Shown here: piece by piece, positions 14,667 to 23,039 of the stretch
Position numbering within the stretch: position 1 is the first letter of the stretch
Layout of the letters: the number at the start of each line of letters is the position of its first letter
Assembly: GCF_002385225.1 (NCBI RefSeq)
Contig: NZ_DGDC01000035.1
Coordinates: forward strand, 17,569 to 44,006
Length of the DNA stretch: 26,438 nt
Origin: Psychrobacter sp. UBA3962
Lineage (GTDB): Bacteria > Pseudomonadota > Gammaproteobacteria > Pseudomonadales > Moraxellaceae
Direction: 5' to 3'
Made by a program: the position numbers and the translations under genes
The notes under the pieces: model-generated
What the model saw: the letters and a program-made list of their open reading frames with translations, nothing else
Databases searched by the model: none
Told to the model about the DNA's origin: nothing

Positions 14667-16841
14667 CTATTCAACGTCAGTTAAAAGCTTCAAATTGACT
14701 ATTTCCCCTTTAAAATCATGGATTAGCCTTTGCATAACTGGGCTATTAGTAAGCAACTGTTTGGCATAGTCTTTGGCTTTAACTTCTCGTAACTTCTGTC
14801 TATTTTGAGGAAGAAAATCTTCATTATCAGAGTTAAGCGAAGTGTCGACAGCAATCGATACTTGCGCCCCAAATTGCTGATTCAAATGGTTGGCTAAATG
14901 CTTAAAAATACTTTGCATATTCTTAGTATCAAAGGCAACTTTGAAGACACTCTCACCAGAGATTTCACCTGTCATTACCCCTTGTCTAGCCATGGCAAGC
15001 TGATCATAAGCCAATGCACCAGATTCCCTAGCAGTCTGTAACCAGTAGTCCCATTTCTCAGGTGTCCACTCTCCTACCAACTCTACCGGAGCACACTTTA
15101 ATAATGAGCGTGGGTCCTCATCTGAAAGCGGTGAATTTATTTCGCTTTTAGAAGATTGTTCAGTTGGCGACGTAGAGAGGGCCTGACTTGGCTCAGAAGG
15201 GTTCTCATTTGTCTCTAAAAACGCCTGTTGTTCAATTGTTATACCGTCCGATTCCGCATCGACTGACTGAATAGAGTCAGTATTGTTATGCGAAACAGGA
15301 GATTTTAAATGACTTTGGTCTGTAAATAAAGGATTTAATTGAGAATCAGACTCAAAATCAATATTATCTGTATTACTCTTTGCAGAATCCTCTAAATTTG
15401 GGAGATTATTCTCCACTTGTCCTGACCCAGAATCCAAGCTACTTACGTAATTTAAGTTATCTTCATAGTTTTCAGTCTGATCGATACTGTCGGCAACCAA
15501 GCTGTCAGGTGTAGGCGCATCAATGGCCATTTCTGTATCAATGGCAACTTCTACTTCTGTCTCAACAGCTAAAACTGACTCATTATCTTCATTAGTAATG
15601 TCAGTATCCATCTCTTGAGCCAGTGGCTCTGGATCAGAAACCTCAGCTTCAGGTTCAGCCTGCTGTGATGCAGCTGCTTGGTTTCTTGACTCTGCAACTG
15701 TAATTGGTTGCGAATCAGAAATTGTAGGCGTAGGCACCTCATTTATAGCCAGTGGCCTAAATGCCAATAACCGCAGTAAGCACATCTCTAACGCTTGCAG
15801 CGGGGTATTGGCCAACTTAATTTGCTCGCGGCCTTGGATAATAATTTGATAGTAAAGCTGTAACACATCGGCATTGATGATATTCGCTAACTGTTTAATT
15901 TGATCCGCTTGCTTGTCATTAACGTTTAATGCCACACTTGGTAATAGCTGCACCATGGCGATTTGATGTAACAGCTCTGCAAGTCCATCAAACATACTGC
16001 CAGCATCGACCATCTGTGCCCGCATTTGCTCAATATGAGCAGAGACTGACTCTGTATCTCCATGATAAATATCAAGCAGCAGCTGCACCAAGTCTGCATT
16101 ATCAATTAACCCCAGCATATCATTAACCGTCTCATCGGTTAACGCTCCTTGACCAAAAGCAATCGCTTGGTCAGTTAAAGACAACGCATCACGCACCGAG
16201 CCTTTGGCAGCATTAGCCAACTGCCAAAGTGCTGGCTGAGTAAATGCAATACCTTCTTGAGTCAGTAAATTAGCAATATGATCGCTTAGCGCTTGCTGTG
16301 GTAAAGGACGGAGCACAAACTGCAAGCAGCGACTAATAATAGTAATCGGTAACTTTTGCGGATCTGTTGTGGCCAATAGGAATTTGACATGCGAAGGAGG
16401 CTCTTCCAAAGTTTTTAATAGCGCATTAAAGCTGTGCGTAGACAGCATGTGCACTTCGTCAATCAAATAAACTTTATAGCGACCTTGAGTAGGCGCGTAG
16501 GGTACATTATCGATAAGCTCTCGGGTGTCCTCAACTTTGGTACGCGAAGCCGCGTCAATCTCAATAAGGTCAATAAAGCGACCTTGATCAATTGCCACAC
16601 AGCTACTGCACACACCGCACGGCGTACTGGTAATCCCAGTTTCACAGTTTAAGCATTTAGACAAAATACGGGCAATAGTGGTTTTACCCACCCCTCGAGT
16701 CCCAGTAAATAAATAAGCATGGTGTAACCTATTATGATCAATGGCGTTAATAAGTGCTTTAGACACATGGGTCTGCCCTACCAACTCATGGAAGTTCTTT
16801 GGGCGATATTTACGTGCTAAAACTTGATATTGCTGCGACAT
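14667..16841 (-). CDS. dnaX: DNA polymerase III subunit tau (gamma/tau)
   Basis: Clamp-loader ATPase that loads the beta clamp and, as tau, links the polymerase cores and DnaB helicase. The AAA+ module has Walker A GTRGVGKTT (47-55), a zinc site of Cys66, Cys75, Cys78 and Cys81, and Walker B ending DEVH (128-131). The collar domain ends near 367. A linker of about 200 residues (368-575) follows, very rich in Asp, Glu, Ser and Asn with few basic residues. The polymerase-binding domain V occupies about 585-724. I saw no A-AAA-AAG type slippery site in the gene, so a frameshifted gamma form is not evident. An upstream TTG would add three residues; the ATG at 16841 gives the usual MSQQYQVLARKYRP start. 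ybaB and recR, frequent neighbours, are absent. Confidence 0.95.
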   Translation of the reverse strand: MSQQYQVLARKYRPKNFHELVGQTHVSKALINAIDHNRLHHAYLFTGTRGVGKTTIARILSKCLNCETGITSTPCGVCSSCVAIDQGRFIDLIEIDAASRTKVEDTRELIDNVPYAPTQGRYKVYLIDEVHMLSTHSFNALLKTLEEPPSHVKFLLATTDPQKLPITIISRCLQFVLRPLPQQALSDHIANLLTQEGIAFTQPALWQLANAAKGSVRDALSLTDQAIAFGQGALTDETVNDMLGLIDNADLVQLLLDIYHGDTESVSAHIEQMRAQMVDAGSMFDGLAELLHQIAMVQLLPSVALNVNDKQADQIKQLANIINADVLQLYYQIIIQGREQIKLANTPLQALEMCLLRLLAFRPLAINEVPTPTISDSQPITVAESRNQAAASQQAEPEAEVSDPEPLAQEMDTDITNEDNESVLAVETEVEVAIDTEMAIDAPTPDSLVADSIDQTENYEDNLNYVSSLDSGSGQVENNLPNLEDSAKSNTDNIDFESDSQLNPLFTDQSHLKSPVSHNNTDSIQSVDAESDGITIEQQAFLETNENPSEPSQALSTSPTEQSSKSEINSPLSDEDPRSLLKCAPVELVGEWTPEKWDYWLQTARESGALAYDQLAMARQGVMTGEISGESVFKVAFDTKNMQSIFKHLANHLNQQFGAQVSIAVDTSLNSDNEDFLPQNRQKLREVKAKDYAKQLLTNSPVMQRLIHDFKGEIVNLKLLTDVE

Positions 16842-16902
16842 AATAGACAACCAAACCTATGACATATAATTTAAAAACTTAAAAAAGCAAACAAAAATTT
16901 GA

Positions 16903-16927
16903 CCCAAACTAATGACTAAGACTTGGG
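16903..16927 (-). terminator. Weak terminator candidate before dnaX
   Basis: CCCAA (16903-16907) pairs with TTGGG (16923-16927) over a 15-base loop, and five T residues follow within ten bases on the minus strand. It is about 90 bases after the stop of the 405-residue gene. The stem is short, so termination may be partial. Confidence 0.25.
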
Positions 16928-17015
16928 CTTATTTTAGGTGTCCCAGTTGGTTTACCTATTAATTATTTTGATTACTTATTACTTATGACTTACTACTGAT
17001 ACTACAACGCTTTCA

Positions 17016-18233
17016 CTATCCGATACTATCAGCCAATACTGAGCCTGATTGATGATAAACATCCATCACAACAGTGACATTACCTTTCCCATCATCATTA
17101 GACATATCAAACCCTAAAATAAAGTATTCTTGCATGGCTGGGTTTTGAAGCTGAGCATTCATGTCTGATAGTAAGCTTTGATAATTGTGCTGTAGCCACT
17201 GCTTTGAGTACTGAGCTTGCTGATCTAAACCATAGACCACAATGACATAATGATTGCCAAAGTCATTGTAAGAATGCTGATGACAAAGATAACCATTCAG
17301 GCACTCTTCTCTGGATCTGTTTTCGTAATCCATCATCTCTTCAATGATACTCAATCGAGTATACATAGACTCAGCGACTAAAATCCTCACCTCTTCAAGA
17401 GGGATAGTCTCACCTGCCTCATGACGACGTTTGGTAGCCCCATTTAGTAATTTTTGGAAAATAGTTGCATGAGACTGCAGCTTTTGAGTCAACTCTTTTA
17501 ATGGCTCAGATAACTGCGGACCATTCTGATTAATAATGTTGGTTAGTCGAGTTTCAACCTTTTCTAGCAATCCTATTTCAACCAGCTTTTGTTGAACAGC
17601 TACTGCTCTGTGATAAAAATTAGGGCTATTTAAAAATTGTTGTGCCAGCGCTAGCTCCCCTTGAAAGTCATTGCGATTGACCAGCTGAGTTAAGTGATAA
17701 TCAAAATAACTTAATAAATCATTTGGGGTCTGCAGCAGCTGTACCAGTTGATAAAAGCTGTTTAAACTAAATAGCTGTAAAACCTTAGTTTGATCATCTA
17801 AATCAAGGGCATCTTTTTCTTGAAAAAAGCTGCTGCCATACTCATGCTCTATCTGATAACCTTTATTTTGGTGCACCAGTGTTAGAGAGGTAAGCCCAAC
17901 ATAATGGATATTCTGTACATCTTGAGTATCCTCTACTACGGGTAAATCCATATCACTCACTAACTGCTCAAAACGCTTATTAATATGAGTCGCGGCCTGC
18001 TGTCTTATTTCAGCCAGCATAGACTTTGCCACATTAGGACTTTCCACTGTAACCATCTGTTCATGCGTCATGACATATAACAACTGATTACCAATTTTGA
18101 AGGCGTAATCAAACTTTTCTTGACCTACTAAAGGATCATTAGTGTTTAAATAAACTGATAAAAAGGTACGATGGAGCATAGCGCTCCAGTCAAAGCTTGG
18201 TACTTGTTCTGCATGCGGTTTATTATTTGACAT
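17016..18233 (-). CDS. Unrecognised 405-residue cytoplasmic protein
   Basis: I do not recognise this protein. It has no signal peptide and no membrane segment, so it is probably cytoplasmic. The N-terminal third is mixed; the centre (about 150-330) looks helical, rich in Gln, Leu and Asn, with amphipathic stretches such as SFYQLVQLLQTPNDLLSYFD and a charged stretch ESMYTRLSIIEEMMDYENRS. The last 85 residues read like alternating strands (NHYVIVVYGLD, EYFILGFDMS, NVTVVMDVYH). No nucleotide-binding or catalytic motif stands out. It starts at an ATG with only a weak ribosome binding site. It lies between lysS, from which a terminator separates it, and dnaX on the same strand. The reading frame is long, intact and protein-like, so the gene itself is secure. 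Confidence 0.8.
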   Translation of the reverse strand: MSNNKPHAEQVPSFDWSAMLHRTFLSVYLNTNDPLVGQEKFDYAFKIGNQLLYVMTHEQMVTVESPNVAKSMLAEIRQQAATHINKRFEQLVSDMDLPVVEDTQDVQNIHYVGLTSLTLVHQNKGYQIEHEYGSSFFQEKDALDLDDQTKVLQLFSLNSFYQLVQLLQTPNDLLSYFDYHLTQLVNRNDFQGELALAQQFLNSPNFYHRAVAVQQKLVEIGLLEKVETRLTNIINQNGPQLSEPLKELTQKLQSHATIFQKLLNGATKRRHEAGETIPLEEVRILVAESMYTRLSIIEEMMDYENRSREECLNGYLCHQHSYNDFGNHYVIVVYGLDQQAQYSKQWLQHNYQSLLSDMNAQLQNPAMQEYFILGFDMSNDDGKGNVTVVMDVYHQSGSVLADSIG

Positions 18234-18402
18234 AGACTTCGAGGAAACTCCAATTTTTTATACAGAGCAAATAAGAGGTCTAGGATACTCTTGAATTACT
18301 TTAGTGCTTAGCTGAACTGTATTATAAGTAATAGTTTTTGAATGGTTATTACTATACCGTTTTTTTGGTTCTGTTGCACTTATGTTGATGGCATTGAAAA
18401 AA

Positions 18403-18433
18403 ATATAGGACTGCACTCTAGGCAGTCCTATAT
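18403..18433 (-). terminator. lysS terminator
   Basis: ATATAGGACTGC pairs perfectly with GCAGTCCTATAT over a seven-base loop, followed on the minus strand by seven T residues, 47 bases after the lysS stop. Confidence 0.92.
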
Positions 18434-18479
18434 ATCGTTACTTTAAGGCATAAATCTTGATATAAAATTAAGGTTTAGC

Positions 18480-20006
18480 TTAATGTTTCATGCGCATGTG
18501 CGGGAATAAAATGACATCACGAATACTGGCCGCATCAGTAAATAGCATAACTAAACGGTCGATACCAATGCCCTCACCCGCTGTAGGCGGTAAACCATAA
18601 GATAAGGCTTCAATATAGTCAGCATCAAAGTGCATAGCTTCATCATCACCAGCTTCTTTTTCTGCCACTTGATTGTGGAAGCGTTCCGCTTGGTCTGCAG
18701 GATCGTTAAGCTCGCTAAAGCCGTTTGCAATTTCACGTCCGCCGATGAATAGCTCAAAACGATCGGTGATTTCTGGGTTCTCATCATTACGGCGGGCTAG
18801 CGGCGAAGTCTCTGCTGGATACTCAGTGATGAAAGTTGGCTGACGCAGTTTATGCTCAGCAGTTTCTTCAAAGATAATGGTTTGTAACTTACCAACACCA
18901 AAGCCTTCTTTTACTTGCTGCTTTAATACGTTTTGAGCATAATCCGCTAAATAATCACGGTCATCAATTTTGCTCATATCGAAGTTTTCAGCGTACTGAG
19001 CAATCGCATCTTTCATGCTTAAGCGAGCAAAAGGAGCTTCAAAACTGATGGTCTCACCTTGATAGGTAAGCTCAGTTGTCCCTAAAATATCCATCGCTAA
19101 TTCGTTAAATAAGCGCTCAGTTAAATCCATCAAGTCTTTATAGTCTGCATAGGCTTGATAGAACTCAATCATAGTGAATTCAGGGTTATGACGGGTTGAC
19201 ACGCCTTCATTACGGAAGCTACGGTTAATCTCGAACACACGCTCAAAGCCGCCCACAACCAAACGTTTTAAGTATAATTCTGGGGCAATACGCAAATATA
19301 ATGGCATGTCTAAAGCGTTGTGATGCGTCACAAATGGACGGGCTACTGCCCCACCTGGGATGGGATGCATCATTGGCGTTTCGACTTCCATAAAGCGCTC
19401 ATTTAGCATAAATTTACGGATACCGCTCACTACCTGACTACGGATCATGAAGGTGTTACGGCTATCTTCATTGGTCATTAAATCTAAATGACGGTTGCGA
19501 TAACGGGCCTCAGTATCTGCCAAGCCATGGAACTTATTGGGCATTGGACGTAGCGACTTAGTCAATAAAGTAATCTGTTCAATATGAACATATAAATCGC
19601 CTTTGCCTGATCGACCAATATATCCAGAAACCCCAACAATATCGCCTAGGTCTAGAGATTTAATTAATGCTAGAGAGTCCTCATCAAGCTCTTTACGGGC
19701 TACATATAACTGAATACGGCCTGTCATGTCTTGGATAACAATGAAGGCACCGCGGTTTAGCATGACACGACCCGCTACATTTACTTGAGTCTTATCGCCT
19801 TTAGCTACTTTTTCTTCGATTTCTTCTTTAGAGATATCTTCAAACTGCTTTTGTAAATCCTCAGCATAATCAGTACGTTTGAACTGGTTTGGATAAGCCA
19901 CTTTACCCGAGGCAGCAATCTCATCTAGCTTAGCTTGACGCTGAGCGATAAGGTCATTGGTTTCATCGATTGATGTGGCTTGTTCTTGATTATTTTGATT
20001 AGACAT
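18480..20006 (-). CDS. lysS: Lysyl-tRNA synthetase, class II
   Basis: Charges tRNA-Lys with lysine through a lysyl-adenylate. At 508 residues it has the normal bacterial class II layout: an N-terminal OB-fold anticodon-binding domain (about 55-150, including VAGRVMLNRGAFIVIQDMTG), then the catalytic core with motif 1 near GIRKFMLNERFMEVETPMM, motif 2 FRNEGVSTRHNPEFTMIEFY and motif 3 GIGIDRLVMLFTDAASIRDV close to the C-terminus. The ATG has GAGA a few bases ahead. It follows prfA by 81 bases on the same strand without a T-rich terminator, so the two translation genes are probably cotranscribed. A 6-bp stem-loop (TCTAAG/CTTAGA, 20064-20084) sits just after the prfA stop and could influence processing. 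A strong terminator ends the unit. Confidence 0.97.
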   Translation of the reverse strand: MSNQNNQEQATSIDETNDLIAQRQAKLDEIAASGKVAYPNQFKRTDYAEDLQKQFEDISKEEIEEKVAKGDKTQVNVAGRVMLNRGAFIVIQDMTGRIQLYVARKELDEDSLALIKSLDLGDIVGVSGYIGRSGKGDLYVHIEQITLLTKSLRPMPNKFHGLADTEARYRNRHLDLMTNEDSRNTFMIRSQVVSGIRKFMLNERFMEVETPMMHPIPGGAVARPFVTHHNALDMPLYLRIAPELYLKRLVVGGFERVFEINRSFRNEGVSTRHNPEFTMIEFYQAYADYKDLMDLTERLFNELAMDILGTTELTYQGETISFEAPFARLSMKDAIAQYAENFDMSKIDDRDYLADYAQNVLKQQVKEGFGVGKLQTIIFEETAEHKLRQPTFITEYPAETSPLARRNDENPEITDRFELFIGGREIANGFSELNDPADQAERFHNQVAEKEAGDDEAMHFDADYIEALSYGLPPTAGEGIGIDRLVMLFTDAASIRDVILFPHMRMKH

Positions 20007-20087
20007 AAGATTCTCAAATTATTTATGACAATGATTTTATAAAACAGCTAAAGAAGATATTGTTCTAAGTTTTCAACGCTTAGAGCA

Positions 20088-21176
20088 TTACTCTCCACTC
20101 ACACTGGCCATCAAGTCGGCTTGGTGCTCACGGGTTAGAGCATCTAACAGCTCATCTAAATCCCCTTCCATAATAGCGTCTAACTTGTACAATGTTAGGT
20201 TAATACGGTGATCGGTCATACGACCTTGAGGGAAGTTGTAAGTACGGATACGCTCACTGCGATCTCCACTACCTACTAAGTTGCGGCGTAGAGCATCTGC
20301 AGTATCCACTTGCTCTTGTACTTTGGCTTGTTGGATACGGGCAATTAGCATCTGCATCGCTTTGGCGCGGTTTTTATGTTGGCTTCGTTCTTGTTGACAC
20401 TCAGCAACCACACCGGTTGGAATATGCGTTAAACGTACAGCAGAGTCGGTGGTGTTAACGTGCTGACCACCCGCCCCACTTGAGCGGAAAGTATCCATGC
20501 GGATATCTGCTGGGTTTAGCTCAACCGTATCATCAATTTTAACCTCTGGCATGACCGCCACAGTACAGGCTGAAGTATGAACGCGGCCCTGGCTTTCTGT
20601 TTCAGGAACACGTTGTACGCGGTGTGCACCAGACTCAAACTTTAAGCGGCCGTAAACGTCATTACCCGAAACACGAGTAATGATTTCTTTATAGCCCCCA
20701 TGCTCCCCTTCGTTGGCAGACAATATTTCAATGGTCCAGCCCTGAGAGGAGGCATAACGCTCATACATACGAAATAAATCGCCTGAGAAAATAGCGGCTT
20801 CATCACCGCCGGTTCCCGCACGAATCTCTAAGAAAGCAGGTACTTTATCGTTAGGATCTTTAGGTAGCATCATAACGTTAAGCTCTTCTTCCATCTCTTC
20901 GATATCAGCAGCAGCCGTTTCAATCTCTTCTTGCATCATCGCCTTCATATCAGGGTCAGCTGCATCATTTAGCATCTCTTCAGCATCTTTTTTATCAGTT
21001 TCAGCCTGAAGGTAACGCTGCCACAAAGTCGTGATTTCGGTCAAATCATTGTGCTCCATTGAGAGCTCACGAAACTTGTTGTTATCACTGATGACATCGG
21101 GGTCAGAAAGCAGCGCTGTTACTTCTTCATAGCGATCTACCATCTGATCTAAGCGTTCTCGTAACGAGTCTTTCAT
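20088..21176 (-). CDS. prfA: Peptide chain release factor 1
   Basis: RF1 recognises UAA and UAG stop codons on the ribosome and triggers peptide release. The 362-residue length is standard. The peptidyl-tRNA hydrolysis motif is Gly236-Gly237-Gln238 in SSGAGGQHVN. The anticodon-like tripeptide is Pro-Glu-Thr (191-193), the P-x-T pattern that marks RF1 rather than RF2, and there is no frameshift site as in prfB. The N-terminal part is a highly acidic coiled region (about 60-105). The Shine-Dalgarno match before the ATG is weak. A good extended -10 promoter lies about 120 bases upstream, overlapped at its -35 by a 12-bp palindrome. lysS follows on the same strand. The usual partner genes hemA and prmC are not adjacent. 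Confidence 0.97.
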   Translation of the reverse strand: MKDSLRERLDQMVDRYEEVTALLSDPDVISDNNKFRELSMEHNDLTEITTLWQRYLQAETDKKDAEEMLNDAADPDMKAMMQEEIETAAADIEEMEEELNVMMLPKDPNDKVPAFLEIRAGTGGDEAAIFSGDLFRMYERYASSQGWTIEILSANEGEHGGYKEIITRVSGNDVYGRLKFESGAHRVQRVPETESQGRVHTSACTVAVMPEVKIDDTVELNPADIRMDTFRSSGAGGQHVNTTDSAVRLTHIPTGVVAECQQERSQHKNRAKAMQMLIARIQQAKVQEQVDTADALRRNLVGSGDRSERIRTYNFPQGRMTDHRINLTLYKLDAIMEGDLDELLDALTREHQADLMASVSGE

Positions 21177-21293
21177 AAGTTATCTTTTCTTGAGTTTGGT
21201 TATAAACGATATTAACGATTGAATGAATTATTAATAACTAAAAATAGGAACTAATTTTTTTGGTAAAAGTTTACTGTAAAAATAAGGTGGCTA

Positions 21294-21332
21294 ATTATAG
21301 CAAATTTTAAGCACAATACCGAGACTAGTCTC
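21294..21332 (-). promoter_or_regulatory. prfA-lysS promoter with palindrome at -35
   Basis: On the minus strand TGCTATAAT forms an extended -10 (TATAAT at 21294-21299). The -35 position is poor, as expected with an extended -10. The perfect 12-bp palindrome GAGACTAGTCTC at 21321-21332 begins within that -35 window. The start codon is about 110 bases downstream of the likely transcript start. Confidence 0.55.
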
Positions 21333-21341
21333 TTCAAATAT

Positions 21342-21365
21342 AAGCCTAACCAATTAAGCAGGCTT
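21342..21365 (-). terminator. Weak hairpin downstream of the KAS III gene
   Basis: AAGCCT pairs with AGGCTT across 12 bases, about 107 bases after the KAS III stop. The T-rich tail is poor, so it is only a possible terminator. It lies just upstream of the prfA promoter. Confidence 0.25.
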
Positions 21366-21472
21366 CTCTTAAGATCATTTGCCAACCTTTACTCTATCTA
21401 AAGGGCAACCTGTCTTTATAAGAAGCTCTGCTCAATTTATCTAAAATTAACCGGCTTATCCCAAGAGTGGAA

Positions 21473-22618
21473 CTAAACCTTTCTAAGCAAGACGGAGCCA
21501 ATTGAGTAACCGGCACCAAAGGAACACATCACACCCAAATCACCTGATTGTAGTTGGTCCTTGAAGCGATGGAATACAATAACAGGACTGGCTGAGCTGG
21601 TATTGCCAAATTCATCAATGACGGTTGGCGTGATAGAGGGATCTGCATCTTTGCCCACCACACTTCGCAAAATCAGATTAATCATATTGATATTGGCTTG
21701 GTGCAACCACATCATTTTGACTTCATTGGCAGGTAGGTTATTTTCTGCTAGATGCTCACTGATAAGCTCCGAAACTTTTGGACAGACTTCACGGAATACT
21801 TTGCGGCCATTTTGTAAGAATAGCTTATCGGAAATTGGATCTTGTAAATCCCCATAAAGCTCAGCTTCAGCAGCTAAATATTCACCTCTGTCCAAGAAAC
21901 CGTATTCGTTTTTAATATTGGTTGAAAACTGAGTAAATAGTTTACTATCAATAATTTCAAAGCCTTTTGGGGTATCAGAAGCTTCAATAATAGAAGCAGT
22001 GGCCACATCCCCAAAGATAAAGTGGCTGTCACGGTTACGCCAGTTAAGATGCGCGGTGGTAATTTCAACGTTAACTACGGCAATCTTAGTGCCTAGCCCG
22101 CCTTTAATAGACCCTACCGCTTGGGCGATACCAAAAGTTGCTGCACTACAAGCCACGTTCATATCATAAGCAAAGCCGCCTACCATACCAATGGCATCCT
22201 GTATCTCAATGGCCAAGGCAGGATAGGCACGCGGTAAATTCGAACAAGCCACGATAATGCCATCCAAATCACTGGCTTCAATACCTGCCTCATTTAAAGC
22301 TTGCTGCAAGGCGTCAACACCCATTTCAGCCATTACCGATAATTCTTCACCCAATTTACGAGCAGGAATAAGGGGGGTCATAACATTGGGGTCTAGAATG
22401 CCTGACTTTTCCATCACATAACGTGACTTGATACCAGAAACCTTCTCGATAAACTCAGCTGATGAGGGCTCTAATGCCTCTCGGGTACCCGCTTCGATTT
22501 CGATGGCGTATTGACTATTGTAATTGTCAACATACTGATTAAACGATTCAACAAGCTCTTCATTACTGATGCTATATGGCGGAATATATAGACCTGTCCC
22601 TGTAATATATGTTTTCAT
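21473..22618 (-). CDS. Beta-ketoacyl-ACP synthase III-type condensing enzyme (FabH-like)
   Basis: Thiolase-fold decarboxylating condensing enzyme of the KAS III group, which joins an acyl-CoA starter to malonyl-ACP to begin fatty-acid synthesis. The Cys-His-Asn triad is complete: Cys157 in NVACSAATFG, His306 in WLHQANINMI and Asn339 in EFGNTSSASP. At 381 residues it is longer than E. coli FabH (317), mainly through an N-terminal region rich in Glu and Asn at about 20-60; this matches a longer FabH-like class found in several gammaproteobacteria. I chose the ATG at 22618 because AGGAAG lies about six bases ahead; the frame runs on to a TTG further up. No other fatty-acid gene is adjacent, so it may be the primary initiator or a second, specialised copy. 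Confidence 0.87.
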   Translation of the reverse strand: MKTYITGTGLYIPPYSISNEELVESFNQYVDNYNSQYAIEIEAGTREALEPSSAEFIEKVSGIKSRYVMEKSGILDPNVMTPLIPARKLGEELSVMAEMGVDALQQALNEAGIEASDLDGIIVACSNLPRAYPALAIEIQDAIGMVGGFAYDMNVACSAATFGIAQAVGSIKGGLGTKIAVVNVEITTAHLNWRNRDSHFIFGDVATASIIEASDTPKGFEIIDSKLFTQFSTNIKNEYGFLDRGEYLAAEAELYGDLQDPISDKLFLQNGRKVFREVCPKVSELISEHLAENNLPANEVKMMWLHQANINMINLILRSVVGKDADPSITPTVIDEFGNTSSASPVIVFHRFKDQLQSGDLGVMCSFGAGYSIGSVLLRKV

Positions 22619-22699
22619 GTTGCTTCCTATTTCTCTTAGCAAATAACGTGTTTAAAGCGGCGTATCTTTAACAGCTTTAATAAATAGTTAGGTTAACTC

Positions 22700-22728
22700 T
22701 ACAGACTGTGCGGCATGCACACTCTGTA
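22700..22728. promoter_or_regulatory. Stable inverted repeat upstream of the KAS III gene
   Basis: TACAGACTGTGC and GCACACTCTGTA pair at 11 of 12 positions (a single C-C mismatch) over the loop GGCAT. It ends 82 bases before the start codon. Neither strand has a T tract after it, so it is not a terminator. It may be an operator or a structured 5' leader. Confidence 0.45.
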
Positions 22729-22973
22729 AACTAATACGTCTAACTCAATATGTTGCATCAATATCTTGCATAATGGTGCACAGAGTCATACTTCTTATTT
22801 ATGAATTTAAAAACCCAAGTTATGAGTTAAAAAAACTCAAGCCCTATATTATGCCTGTTTTGACCAATTATTCCTAATATTGAGTGTTATAAATTCTTTA
22901 CCTCAACTTTCCTGCAACTTTTTAAGTCTAAATTTTTAGTCTAAAGATAACAAACTAAAGAGTATTAACTAAA

Positions 22974-23002
22974 ATAGCCCACCAGTGTTGCTGGCAGGCT
23001 AT
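22974..23002 (-). terminator. trpB terminator
   Basis: ATAGCC/GGCTAT and CCAG/CTGG form a stem interrupted by a CA/CA internal loop, with a TGTTG loop. Four T residues follow on the minus strand. It sits 37 bases after the trpB stop. Confidence 0.65.
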
Positions 23003-23039
23003 AAGAGTCCATCTTTTGAAAAACAGGTTATCGCTAAGG

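Larger units (their letters stand above)
22619..23039. other. Non-coding interval between trpB and the KAS III gene
   Basis: These 421 bases contain no credible gene. They hold the trpB terminator hairpin at the right end, a 12-bp stem with one mismatch at 22700-22728 that may be a leader structure or operator, and a small dyad TGAGTT/AACTCA (22823-22839) without a T tract. I could not place a convincing promoter for the KAS III gene. Confidence 0.5.

Noticed and set aside
20064..20084. TCTAAG/CTTAGA stem-loop right after the prfA stop as a terminator.
   Set aside because: No T tract follows on the minus strand and lysS starts shortly after; it was kept only as a note in the lysS entry.
20598..20606. 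Pro-Glu-Thr in place of Pro-Ala-Thr as the RF1 stop-codon recognition tripeptide.
   Set aside because: The middle residue varies among bacterial RF1 proteins; the P-x-T pattern is intact, so recoding is not suggested.
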